The translations under genes were made by a program, and so were the position numbers. Shown here piece by piece: positions 35,018-42,795 of a stretch of DNA of 64,000 nt. The notes beneath the pieces were generated by a model that saw only the letters and a program-made list of their open reading frames with translations, did no database searches and was not told the origin of the DNA. The stretch is from JBHJGP01 sp050331695 (lineage in GTDB: Bacteria; Pseudomonadota; Alphaproteobacteria; Geminicoccales; Geminicoccaceae), in NCBI GenBank assembly GCA_050331695.1, contig JBHJGP010000026.1:26754-90753 (forward strand). The letters run 5' to 3'. How positions within the stretch are numbered: the first letter of the stretch is position 1; every line of letters starts with the position of its first letter.

Positions 35018-36142
35018 TCAGGCTGACTGCACTCGCTCTTTCAACTCTTCCGCCATGACCCAAACCTGCCCGAGCGGTCGAGGTGCCACCCGGGTCGGTG
35101 CGGTGTTAGAATATCGGGTGGCGTTGCCGAGCAGCGTCCTTTTCTGTGTCGCCTGAAAAGTTTCATTGTGGGAAATCGCGGCCTTAACCGCATCGTATAA
35201 TGAATTCAGTTCGTCAGAGTAATCAGCGACGATCGATCCGGATTTTCCTGTCTGATGGAATTGTTTTTCTTCGTCGCTTAACAAGTGGTGAGCGGCGGAG
35301 AGATCGATGGAAAGAAAATTTTCAAGTTCGTTGATAGCGTTTTTGTCAAATTTTTCAGCAATAAGTGTGATCGTGTGGGGGAAGGTCCTGATGAAATCAG
35401 CCCAAAACTGAATAAAATCTAGCCAGGCGGTCAACTCATTTTTGACGGAAGTGCTGTCGCTCTTCTTCCTAAGCTTCGCCAGAGAGATCAGCGTCTGGAC
35501 GGGATCTCTTATGGTGAATACATGCTTCGAGTGGAAAAAGCGGGCTTCAAAAAATTCCCTGACCTCTGCAGGCGGTACGCGAGCGAAGTGGAAATGACTG
35601 AAAGCCACTTTCTCCCCCAACCTATTGTAAAATTTTCGAGCCTCAAAAAGCCAGTCCAGCCAATCATGCGCTCTGTCGGCAACAAAATTTGGAGCATAAG
35701 ACGTTTTGGTGATCTGGTTCGCGAAACTTATATGTTGTTTGTTAAACCAGTCTTGAAAATTTTTGTCCTTTTTTCTCATGAAAAAGTAGGACTCTGCTAA
35801 AATTAGCGTGTCTGCATCTGTGTTGAGGCAATTGGTAAGAATGGAGGTGTTGGATCGGGCAAACCCAAAAACAAAGATCATGTCCGCCGCGATCTCACGG
35901 CATTTTTCCACCTCGAGCGAATTTGCCAACGTGACGGATGAATTATTGTGATCGTTCGATGAATGCGCGGGCGTGTCGACCGGTGATGAGCGGCTAATGT
36001 GATGTCCGATGATCTCACTCAACCTTTTGACGGCCTCATGGGTCGATTGAACCTCCTGATCGAGGCGTTCGACCTTGTCGGCGAGGGCATGGGTTCCGAA
36101 AAGCCGCCAGAGCAGCGATTTAAGGGTTTGCTTCGGCTGCAT
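35018..36142 (-). CDS. Sulfotransferase-like protein, AT-rich, probably acquired
   Basis: 374 aa. A short N-terminal coiled coil (ALADKVERLDQEVQSTHEAV) and an Asn/Ser-rich linker precede a PAPS-sulfotransferase fold. FVFGFARSNTSILTNCLN is the 5'-phosphosulfate loop (usual G-x-x-R-S-G-T-S), and HVFTIRDPVQTLISLAKL the 3'-phosphate motif. Target unknown (polysaccharide or lipid sulfation is usual). Base and codon use is clearly more AT-rich than the neighbours from about 35.16 to 35.98 kb, consistent with horizontal transfer. ATG 36142 is preceded by GGAGTAGGGGC; ATG 36163 is an alternative. Confidence 0.75.
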   Translation of the reverse strand: MQPKQTLKSLLWRLFGTHALADKVERLDQEVQSTHEAVKRLSEIIGHHISRSSPVDTPAHSSNDHNNSSVTLANSLEVEKCREIAADMIFVFGFARSNTSILTNCLNTDADTLILAESYFFMRKKDKNFQDWFNKQHISFANQITKTSYAPNFVADRAHDWLDWLFEARKFYNRLGEKVAFSHFHFARVPPAEVREFFEARFFHSKHVFTIRDPVQTLISLAKLRKKSDSTSVKNELTAWLDFIQFWADFIRTFPHTITLIAEKFDKNAINELENFLSIDLSAAHHLLSDEEKQFHQTGKSGSIVADYSDELNSLYDAVKAAISHNETFQATQKRTLLGNATRYSNTAPTRVAPRPLGQVWVMAEELKERVQSA

Positions 36143-36587
36143 GCCCCTACTCCGAAGTTTCATGAGTTTTTGTGGCCGGATCCCGTGAGAGCCCGCCTCG
36201 GAGCATCCCTTGAAAAACGGGTGAAGCGGAAAAGGGGCCGGCAATGGCTGTTTGACAGAAACGGCGAAGTGTGGGGAGAAAACCTAAAGCCAACCTCGGG
36301 TATGGCTTGCCGGGCTTCCTATCGAGGCTTCCGACGGACTGTACTTGTATCTGCGATCGATCCACATGGTGAGTGGGGCGATGGTTCATCGGAGCTCAAG
36401 ACCTGCGGAACGATGCCATGCTGCTCAGCTGACGTTTGAGGGGTTTATCGCCCTTTGACGCCTGGGCGTTGGTGGTGGTCATGTCGATAACCTCTTTGCC
36501 GTAACACCGGCGAGGTGTCGGCGCCAGTGAACGCGTGTGTGAAAATCGATCGGGGTCGGGTTGGAGACGGCGGCCAGGGAGCGGGTC
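36143..36587. other. Intergenic region of about 445 bp
   Basis: It lies between the sulfotransferase and the Smr gene. I see no recognisable gene, only one weak 28-codon ORF at 36396-36482 on the minus strand (listed separately). A small ACACC-GGCGA-GGTGT inverted repeat lies at about 36505-36520. It may be the border scar of the acquired sulfotransferase gene. Confidence 0.4.
36396..36482 (-). CDS. Possible 28-aa ORF
   Basis: Starts ATG at 36482 with AGAGGTTATCGAC upstream; sequence begins MTTTNAQASKGDKPLKRQ and ends SFRRS. It is basic and Ser/Thr-rich. No family recognised. Its only support is a reasonable ribosome site in an otherwise empty interval. Confidence 0.2.
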   Translation of the reverse strand: MTTTNAQASKGDKPLKRQLSSMASFRRS

Positions 36588-37193
36588 TTGTCGAAGCGGA
36601 AACGCGTGGTTGGGGAGGACGAGCGCAAGCTTTGGACGCAAGCGACGCGCGACGTCGTCGCGCGTCAATCGCATCGAAACCATGCGCCGATCGATACGCC
36701 GGCGGCGCGTGAGCGGCCAAAAGTCCCGAAGATCGACATCGGCAATCCGGTGCAGACGGCGATCGGCAATGGGCTGAACGGTCTTGGTTCGTTTCCGGAG
36801 TTACACTCGCGAGCCAAAGACGCGTTCCGGGCCCGGGATGCCCTGTCGCCATCCGCGCGTGATATGGACGAGCGGCCGGCCACCGGGCTCTCGCGCCGCC
36901 AGAGGCGCAAGGTCAAGGTCGACCGTCGGATCGACCTCCACGGGCTGACCCGGGAGCGAGCCCGCCAGCGGCTCTTAAATTTTCTTCGTGATGCACGGCG
37001 CGAAAGGGCAGGGACCGTCTTGGTGATTACCGGTGTGGGCCGGGATCGCCAAGGTGTGCTGAAGACGGCTCTGCCCTTGTGGCTCGCCGAACCGGACTTT
37101 CGTACGCTTGTCGCCAGTTGGTCTCAGGCGAACCGAAGTGACGGCGGCGACGGGGCATTTTACCTTGTGTTGAGCCGTCGGGGGATCGCCTGA
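36588..37193 (+). CDS. Smr-domain protein (alphaproteobacterial type)
   Basis: 201 aa. The N-terminus SKRKRVVGEDERKLWTQATR is the usual opening of the alphaproteobacterial Smr/MutS2-C-like proteins. The Smr domain is at about 115-200: RRIDLHGLTRERARQRLLNF, VLVITGVGRDRQGVLKTALP and the C-terminal FYLVLSRR. Smr domains are small endonucleases. The ITGKG motif appears as ITGVG, which may affect activity. I placed the start at TTG 36588 (GGAGCGGGTC upstream); TTG 36561 is also open. The 3' end overlaps the convergent cheR by 34 bp. Confidence 0.82.
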   Translation: MSKRKRVVGEDERKLWTQATRDVVARQSHRNHAPIDTPAARERPKVPKIDIGNPVQTAIGNGLNGLGSFPELHSRAKDAFRARDALSPSARDMDERPATGLSRRQRRKVKVDRRIDLHGLTRERARQRLLNFLRDARRERAGTVLVITGVGRDRQGVLKTALPLWLAEPDFRTLVASWSQANRSDGGDGAFYLVLSRRGIA

Positions 37194-38032
37194 GCCAGGC
37201 TTCTGGCGTCAGCTGGCTTATCAAGGGCCACTACTGGCTGGAACACACCTTTTCGCTCGGCCCCAAGAGGTCTGAAGGCCGGGCTGGCGCCCTCCACCCT
37301 TTCCGTGGCTCCCAGGACCAAAAAGCCGTCCGCCTCCAGAAGATCCGCCAGGCGTTTCAGAATATCGGCCTTTGTCGACGGCTCGAAATAGATGAGGACG
37401 TTGCGGCAGAAAATCACATCAAATCGGCCGAACTGGTGATCGAGGTCGAGAAGGTTGAACGCGCGAAAACGGACGCGTTGTTTGAGACAGTTTTTAACCT
37501 TCCAGTTTCGCTGATCTTTGACAAAATATTTGTCGAGCAGTGGCGGTGGCAGCCCGCGTCGGATTTCCGTCTGGCTATAGATCCCGGCCCGCGCCCGTTC
37601 GAGCGCTTCGAACGAAAGGTCGGTCGCCAGGATCTTGGCCGAGCAAGCCGGAATCCCGGCCTCGGCGAGGCAAATAGCGATCGAGTAGGGCTCCTGGCCC
37701 GTCGATGCCGCGGCACTCCAAATCCGAATGGGTTGGTTTTCTCTCGCCTTGAGCAGCGCCGGCAACACCCGACCGGCGAAGAGCTCGAACGGGTAGCCGT
37801 CCCGAAAGAACGATGTTTCGTTCGTGGTCATGGCGTCGACGATCGCCCGCTCCAGGCGTTCGTCGTCGCCCGAGCGCAAGCGTTCGATGAGCTCATCCAG
37901 CGTCGCGTAGCTCTGGTTCCGGGCGACCGGCAAGAGCCGGTTTTCGAGCAGATCCCGCTTATCGTCGCCGAGAACCAGGCCCGAGCGCCGCTTTAAAAAG
38001 CTTCGAGCGAAAGCAAAAGTTTCCAGTTTCAA
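37160..38032 (-). CDS. cheR: CheR chemotaxis protein methyltransferase
   Basis: 290 aa. The N-terminal helical domain starts FAFARSFLKRRSGLVLGDDK. The SAM domain has MTTNETSFFRD, RIWSAAASTGQEPYSIAI, ILATDLSFEALERARAGIY, and FDVIFCRNVLIYFEP. It methylates chemoreceptor glutamates. Start is TTG 38032, which overlaps the stop of a preceding 47-codon ORF (TTGA). cheW lies just upstream, but no cheA, cheY or cheB is in the window. Confidence 0.93.
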   Translation of the reverse strand: MKLETFAFARSFLKRRSGLVLGDDKRDLLENRLLPVARNQSYATLDELIERLRSGDDERLERAIVDAMTTNETSFFRDGYPFELFAGRVLPALLKARENQPIRIWSAAASTGQEPYSIAICLAEAGIPACSAKILATDLSFEALERARAGIYSQTEIRRGLPPPLLDKYFVKDQRNWKVKNCLKQRVRFRAFNLLDLDHQFGRFDVIFCRNVLIYFEPSTKADILKRLADLLEADGFLVLGATERVEGASPAFRPLGAERKGVFQPVVALDKPADARSLAQAIPRRLNTR

Positions 38033-38172
38033 AGGACGCCGCCGGCAATACGTCGGCCAGACAGCACCGTGTTTTGGTCGAGGGGCCAGGCCATTTCTGC
38101 TTCGCGGGCAGTCAGCCCAAAAGCGCCGGTGACTTCCCTGATCAGATCAGTCCTGGTGAGGAAGCCCATCAT
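38029..38172 (-). CDS. Small ORF between cheW and cheR
   Basis: 47 aa, starting MMGFLTRTDLIREVTGAFGL and ending RRIAGGVL. It starts 21 bp after the cheW stop with GGCGGAGCG upstream, and its TGA overlaps the cheR TTG start, so it may drive cheR translation by coupling. No family recognised. It may be a genuine small protein or merely a leader. Confidence 0.4.
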   Translation of the reverse strand: MMGFLTRTDLIREVTGAFGLTAREAEMAWPLDQNTVLSGRRIAGGVL

Positions 38173-38193
38173 CGCTCCGCCCTTAGCCACGGC

Positions 38194-38667
38194 TTAGGAG
38201 CAATCGCTGAAATCGAGGATGCGCATCAGGTCGAGAACGATCAGGGGTTGGCTACCAAGTTTGAAAAACCCGCTCGCCACATCCCGAAAGGCGGGCGCCA
38301 GCGCCTCGCTATCAGCCTCCAGATCCTGGTCCGTCGGACGGATGACCTCGCCGACCCGGTCGGCCATCAAGCTGTAGAGATCGCCCCCATGGTCGACCAC
38401 GATACCCATGCCGACATCACCATCGGGGCGTTGGCTCAAGCCGAAGCGAGCCCGAAGATCGATCGCGGTGACGATCCGGCCCCGCAGAATGAGTACGCCC
38501 GCCACCACGGTCGGCACCAACGGCAACCGCTTAAGCCTCTTGCTGACGACAATGTCCTGAACCTGGCTCACCGGACAGCCGATCAGATGGCCATCGAGGG
38601 TCATCGAGATCAGATCCTCGCCGGTCGCGTCACCGGACCAGGCCCTTTCGAAGGTGAGGCACGTCAT
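38194..38667 (-). CDS. cheW: CheW-type chemotaxis coupling protein
   Basis: 157 aa. CheW core: LISMTLDGHLIGCPVSQVQD, then LKRLPLVPTVVAGVLILRGR and IVTAIDLRARFGL. VDHGGDLYSLMADRVGEVIR and the end SGFFKLGSQPLIVLDLMRIL complete the fold. CheW links receptors to the CheA kinase. The frame starts at 38739 (TTG), but the ATG at 38667 fits the family; GGAAACG lies upstream. It forms a small operon with the 47-codon ORF and cheR. Confidence 0.9.
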   Translation of the reverse strand: MTCLTFERAWSGDATGEDLISMTLDGHLIGCPVSQVQDIVVSKRLKRLPLVPTVVAGVLILRGRIVTAIDLRARFGLSQRPDGDVGMGIVVDHGGDLYSLMADRVGEVIRPTDQDLEADSEALAPAFRDVASGFFKLGSQPLIVLDLMRILDFSDCS

Positions 38668-38798
38668 GATTTTCGTTTCCCTGGGCCGTGAGCAACGGGC
38701 CCGAGGAGCCGCTGCGGAAGCGCTCAACAGGATGGACAAGAACGGTTAACAAGCGCTAAACGCCCGCTCCTCTTCCACGCCCTGAGGAGGCCCGTCCC

Positions 38799-38975
38799 GT
38801 GGAGTTGCTTTCGCCCGGTTGTGTGATCAGGCATCCGGATCGCCCGGACTGGGGGTTAGGGCAGGTTCAATCGGTGATCGGCACTATGGCCACGGCCAAT
38901 TTCCAGGAATGCGGCTAGGTGGTGATCGACACCCGCCATGTGGCGCTGGAGCTGGTAAGGCGCCCCGAACCCTGA
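38799..38975 (+). pseudogene. DUF3553 protein with in-frame amber codon
   Basis: GTG 38799 (GAGGAGG at 38784-38790) opens MELLSPGCVIRHPDRPDWGL, then GQVQSVIGTMATANFQECG. A TAG follows at 38916-38918. The same frame continues VVIDTRHVALELVRRPEP to TGA 38973-38975. The whole 58-codon frame matches the DUF3553 pattern (V-R-H-P-x-x-P-D-W-G-x-G-Q-V-Q-S ... G-K-x-x-I-x-T ... V-A-L), and the stop falls where Lys or similar is usual. One change, AAG to TAG, would explain it. Confidence 0.75.
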
Positions 38976-39124
38976 CGCGCTGGCGGCCTCGGCCCCGCCG
39001 TCATTCGCGTCATCGTTCGCGAATTGGAAACCGTCAGGTGCCGGGAATTGCCGTTGCTTCGCGTCAGCAACCGCTTAGCTCCAGGGCAGTAGACGAAGCA
39101 TGTCCGCGGAACCGGAGGAACATC

Positions 39125-40093
39125 ATGGGGTTGCTGGTCGATGGCGTTTGGCAGGATCGCTGGTATGACACGTCGTCCAGCGGCGGCCGCTTCGTCCGCC
39201 AGGAGTCGAAATTTCGCCACTGGATCACAGCCAATGGCGAGGCGGGAGACAATGGCGACGACGGTTTCGAAGCCGCCAGCGGCCGCTACCATCTCTACGT
39301 GTCGCTGGCGTGTCCCTGGGCGCATCGCTGCCTGATCATGAGAAAGTTAAAGGGCCTGGACGAGATGATCGGCGTCTCGGTGGTCCACTGGCTGATGGGG
39401 GATGAGGGATGGACCTTCGAGACAGGGCCGGGCGCGACCGGCGATCGTCTCCACGGTCTGGACCGCCTACACCAGCTCTACACCCGGGCCGATCCGACCT
39501 TCACGGGCCGGGTCACGGTGCCCGTGGTCTGGGACACCCAGCGCCAGACGATCGTCAACAATGAGAGCGCTGAGATCTTGCGCATGTTCACCCGCGCCTT
39601 TGATGTCCTCGGGGCCGTGGCGGGCGATTACTACCCGAGTGAGCACCGGAGCGAGATCGATCAGGTTAACGAGCGGATCTACGACACGGTCAACAATGGC
39701 GTTTACAAATGCGGTTTCGCCACCAGCCAGGACGCCTATGAGGAGGCATTCGTGCCCTTGTTCGAGACGCTCGACTGGCTCGAGGCCCGTCTTGACGACG
39801 GGGACTATCTGGTCGGCAACCGGTTAACGGAGGCCGATATCCGGCTCTACACGACCCTGGTCCGGTTCGACCCGGTCTATGTCGGCCACTTCAAGTGCAA
39901 TCTTCGCCGGATCGCCGACTACCCTAATCTCCAAGCCTATCTCGGCCGGCTCTACAGCAAGCCTGCCTTTCACGAGACGACCGACTTCGAGCATATCAAG
40001 CGCCACTACTATGCCAGCCACGAGACGATCAATCCGAGCCGGATCGTGCCTCTCGGCCCGGCGCTGGAGATGGCATCCGGTGCGACGGCCTAG
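39125..40093 (+). CDS. Glutathionyl-hydroquinone reductase (Xi-class GST)
   Basis: 322 aa. SLACPWAHRCLIMRKLKGLD holds the catalytic Cys of C-P-W-A-x-R. GRVTVPVVWDTQRQTIVNNE with SAEILRMF is the GSH-binding part, and the C-terminal helical domain has YLVGNRLTEADIRLYTTLVR, FDPVYVGHFKCNLRRIADYP. It reduces glutathionyl-hydroquinones with GSH. GGAGGAACATC precedes ATG 39125; the frame is open further back, but homology begins here. Confidence 0.93.
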   Translation: MGLLVDGVWQDRWYDTSSSGGRFVRQESKFRHWITANGEAGDNGDDGFEAASGRYHLYVSLACPWAHRCLIMRKLKGLDEMIGVSVVHWLMGDEGWTFETGPGATGDRLHGLDRLHQLYTRADPTFTGRVTVPVVWDTQRQTIVNNESAEILRMFTRAFDVLGAVAGDYYPSEHRSEIDQVNERIYDTVNNGVYKCGFATSQDAYEEAFVPLFETLDWLEARLDDGDYLVGNRLTEADIRLYTTLVRFDPVYVGHFKCNLRRIADYPNLQAYLGRLYSKPAFHETTDFEHIKRHYYASHETINPSRIVPLGPALEMASGATA

Positions 40094-40101
40094 AGAGCCT
40101 G

Positions 40102-40308
40102 CTATTCTGGATCGGCAGAGGGCGTCTTGGACGGTCTGTAGTTGCCACTCAGAAAAAAGTCCCAAAGGCCCCAGGCGGTGACGGCCAGCGCCGCGATCAC
40201 CCAAAGACTGTCCGGTTGGCTCCAAAGCTCCAGGGCCAGCCAGATCAGGCACAGACAAAGCACGAGAACACGCCGATAGAGCGGGCGAAACCAGGGGTGA
40301 GGCTGCAT
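40102..40308 (-). CDS. Small two-helix membrane protein
   Basis: 68 aa. HPWFRPLYRRVLVLCLCLIW begins the first transmembrane helix and WVIAALAVTAWGLWDFFL forms the second. It resembles the short alphaproteobacterial DUF3329-like proteins, but I am not certain of the family. It starts 11 bp after the stop of the ABC ATPase gene, so it is the last gene of the ynj-type operon. Confidence 0.65.
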   Translation of the reverse strand: MQPHPWFRPLYRRVLVLCLCLIWLALELWSQPDSLWVIAALAVTAWGLWDFFLSGNYRPSKTPSADPE

Positions 40309-40318
40309 GGGTTTGCGG

Positions 40319-41074
40319 CTAGCACGGGCGCTTGCTGGCGGCAAGGACGGGCTCGGTGCGTTCAGTGCTTGTGACGTCCGGTGATGGGGACACGGGCTCG
40401 CCCGGCGACTCGAGCTTAAGGATCTGCGCCTGCAACGCCGCCGCATCAGCCGGGTCGTGGGTCACGGTGAGGCAGGGAATGGCCCGCTTGCTTACCTCCT
40501 TGCGCACCAGATCCTGGATCTGGCGCCGGGTCTTGTCGTCCAGTTTGGCGAATGCTTCGTCCAGGAGCAGCGCCCGCGGCCTCGCCAGAAGCGTCCGTAA
40601 GAGAGCGACTCGCGCGGCCTGGCCACCCGAAAGCTGGTTGGGCTGGGCCTTCGCGTAGCCGGTCAGATCGGCGTCGCTGAGAGCGGCTTCGCAGTGGCCG
40701 CGTCGATCGGCGGAAGAGCCGCCGGACGGCAGGGCGAACAAAAGATTCGCCATGACCGAAAGGTGGGGGAACAAAAGCGCGTCCTGGAACAAGATGCCAA
40801 CATGGCGTCGTTCGATCGGCAGCCCGAGAAGGGAGCGCCCATCCAGACGAATGTCGCCCTCGAGCCCGAAACGCGGATCGAGCGAGCCGCAGATCGCGGC
40901 CAGGAGCGACGATTTGCCGACGCCGCTGGTCCCCATCACGGCGATGATGTCGCCGGGTCGGACGTTGAGATCCATTGGTGGGAACAGGACCTCGCCTTCC
41001 GGCGCCGTCAGCGAGAGGCGGCGCAGTTGGAGACCGCTTCCTGTGTTCCCCACCAACGTCTCTTCAGAAACCAT
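40319..41074 (-). CDS. ynjD: YnjD-type ABC transporter ATPase
   Basis: 251 aa. Walker A VMGTSGVGKSSLLAAICG, Q-loop HVGILFQDALLFPHLSV, signature LSGGQAARVALLRTLLA, Walker B RALLLDEAFAKLDDKT, H-loop LTVTHDPADA. It powers the permease encoded immediately upstream. ATG 41074 lies 9 bp after the permease stop; an upstream start in the frame (41122) would overlap the permease. The YnjBCD system is related to thiamine/iron(III)-type importers; substrate not established. Confidence 0.88.
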   Translation of the reverse strand: MVSEETLVGNTGSGLQLRRLSLTAPEGEVLFPPMDLNVRPGDIIAVMGTSGVGKSSLLAAICGSLDPRFGLEGDIRLDGRSLLGLPIERRHVGILFQDALLFPHLSVMANLLFALPSGGSSADRRGHCEAALSDADLTGYAKAQPNQLSGGQAARVALLRTLLARPRALLLDEAFAKLDDKTRRQIQDLVRKEVSKRAIPCLTVTHDPADAAALQAQILKLESPGEPVSPSPDVTSTERTEPVLAASKRPC

Positions 41075-41082
41075 GACCCTAC

Positions 41083-42795
41083 TCAGAAGCGCCGTAACGC
41101 CGGGTGGCGGCTCTGCTGCCACCGGCGAAGCGCCGCGACCGTCCAGAATCCGATCAGAGGCAGCAGTGTGATCAGGGCGCCGGCGACAGCTGCCGCGCGT
41201 CGGTCGCCTGAAACCGCGAGCGCCATGGTCTCAACCACCAAGGTCGGCCAGCGTCCGGCGCCGACGAACACGCTTGGCAAATAGAGGGAAACGCTTACCG
41301 CGAAGCCGACCGCGGCGGCGGTGGCCAGAGCGGTCATGAGGATCGGCAGTTTGATCCGCAACAGGCTGGAAAGCCAACTGTGGCCGAGCGTCCGGGCGGT
41401 AACGTCATAGCGGCCGTCGAACCGCCGGTAGGGACCCGCGAGCGACAAAAACACGTAAGGAAAGGCGAACAGCAAATGGACGAGGATCAATGCCAGCAGC
41501 GTTCCGTCGAGGCCGGTGAGCGCGGTCATCACCTGGACGCCGAACAGGAAGCTGATCTGGGGGACGAGGAGCGGCAGATAGAGGAGCCATGGCACCCACC
41601 TTTGTTCCTCGCCCCCGCCATTGGTCTGGTTGTGTCTCTCATACTCCAAACATCCAGTCGCCAGAATGAGGGCGACGAGCGAAGCCACCAGCCCGACGCC
41701 TAAGGTGGTCGTGATCCCGGGCGCCAGCCCGTCGATCGTCTCCGGCCAGCGCTCGGGACGCCAGGTGGAGGGCAGGGCGTCGGGGAAGCGCCAGCGGCCG
41801 GCAAATGACCACACCGCCACCGAGATCAATGCCGAAAGCGACAGAATGGTGGCGATAGTCGTGCTGGCGAGGGCTGGCCATCGCAAATGGCCGATGCGGG
41901 AGCCGCCAGCCAGCCGCCACCGGCCGACACGGCCGGCCAGGTTCTCAACGCCTAACCAGATCATGACCGCTATCAGCACCAGACCCAACTGCCAGAGCGC
42001 GGCGGCGGCGCCGACCAGGCGGCGGCTGAGCTCAGGGTCGTTCATCAGCTCCAGGGTTCGGATGGCGATCGGAGGCGGCGCCGTCGGGCCCAGCACCAAA
42101 GCCATGTCGACGACCGAGGTCGAAAAGGCGAGTACCGCGAAGATCGGCAGCCTCAGTGCCCCGTAGAGTTGCGGCAAGATGACCAGAAACCAGGCCAAGG
42201 TCGGTCGATAGCCCAGCGATTGGGCGGTACCCAGATGGTGCCCGACCGCGACATTGCCCAGCGCGGCGCCGCCGACCAGGATCAGAAACGGCGCCTCTTT
42301 CAGAACCAGGCCCAAAATCAGGGCGATGCCGAACGGGTCTTGGACCGAGGCGATGTCCGGGGGTCGATCAAAGCCGGTGAGCCAGGGCGATATCAGACGA
42401 ACGAGCCAGCCGGAGGGCGCCAGTAGGAAGGCGAGACCGATGGCGAAGGCGGCGTGGGGAACGGCCAGGAGCGGTGACAGAAGGCGCCGCAGGACGCGGG
42501 GAAAGCGGTAGCGTTCGCCCAGGGAAAGGGCCGCTGTTGCCAGTAACAAGGCCAGCAGGGTTGAGGTCAGTCCGGTGATCAGGCTGAGGCCGCTCGACGT
42601 CCAGAACCCCGGAAGGTCGAAGAGCTCGCGCCACGGCCAGAGGCCGGGCCGATCAAAGCCGAGACCGGGAAGATAGCCTATGGCCGGTAGGATCGTTCCG
42701 ACGAGGCCGCTTGCCACGGGCACGGCCAACAGGGCGATTGAAACAAGCGGAAAGGCACGGAGGATCGGGCTCGCCGGCGGACGCTCAGCTGGCAA
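41083..42795 (-). CDS. ynjC: YnjC-type ABC transporter permease (duplicated)
   Basis: 570 aa with about twelve transmembrane helices in two halves. Each half has an EAA-type loop: ALGNVAVGHHLGTAQSLGYR in the first and TARTLGHSWLSSLLRIKLPI in the second. This two-in-one arrangement is that of FbpB/ThiP/YnjC permeases. It overlaps the 3' end of the binding-protein gene by 11 bp and is followed by the ATPase gene. Confidence 0.88.
   Translation of the reverse strand: MPAERPPASPILRAFPLVSIALLAVPVASGLVGTILPAIGYLPGLGFDRPGLWPWRELFDLPGFWTSSGLSLITGLTSTLLALLLATAALSLGERYRFPRVLRRLLSPLLAVPHAAFAIGLAFLLAPSGWLVRLISPWLTGFDRPPDIASVQDPFGIALILGLVLKEAPFLILVGGAALGNVAVGHHLGTAQSLGYRPTLAWFLVILPQLYGALRLPIFAVLAFSTSVVDMALVLGPTAPPPIAIRTLELMNDPELSRRLVGAAAALWQLGLVLIAVMIWLGVENLAGRVGRWRLAGGSRIGHLRWPALASTTIATILSLSALISVAVWSFAGRWRFPDALPSTWRPERWPETIDGLAPGITTTLGVGLVASLVALILATGCLEYERHNQTNGGGEEQRWVPWLLYLPLLVPQISFLFGVQVMTALTGLDGTLLALILVHLLFAFPYVFLSLAGPYRRFDGRYDVTARTLGHSWLSSLLRIKLPILMTALATAAAVGFAVSVSLYLPSVFVGAGRWPTLVVETMALAVSGDRRAAAVAGALITLLPLIGFWTVAALRRWQQSRHPALRRF

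Noticed and set aside
38916..38918. TAG recoding (pyrrolysine or code change) in this organism
   Set aside because: TAG ends several intact genes here (for example the photolyase at 13715, paaK at 56588 and the cyclase-TPR gene at 61983), so nonsense mutation or sequence error is simpler.
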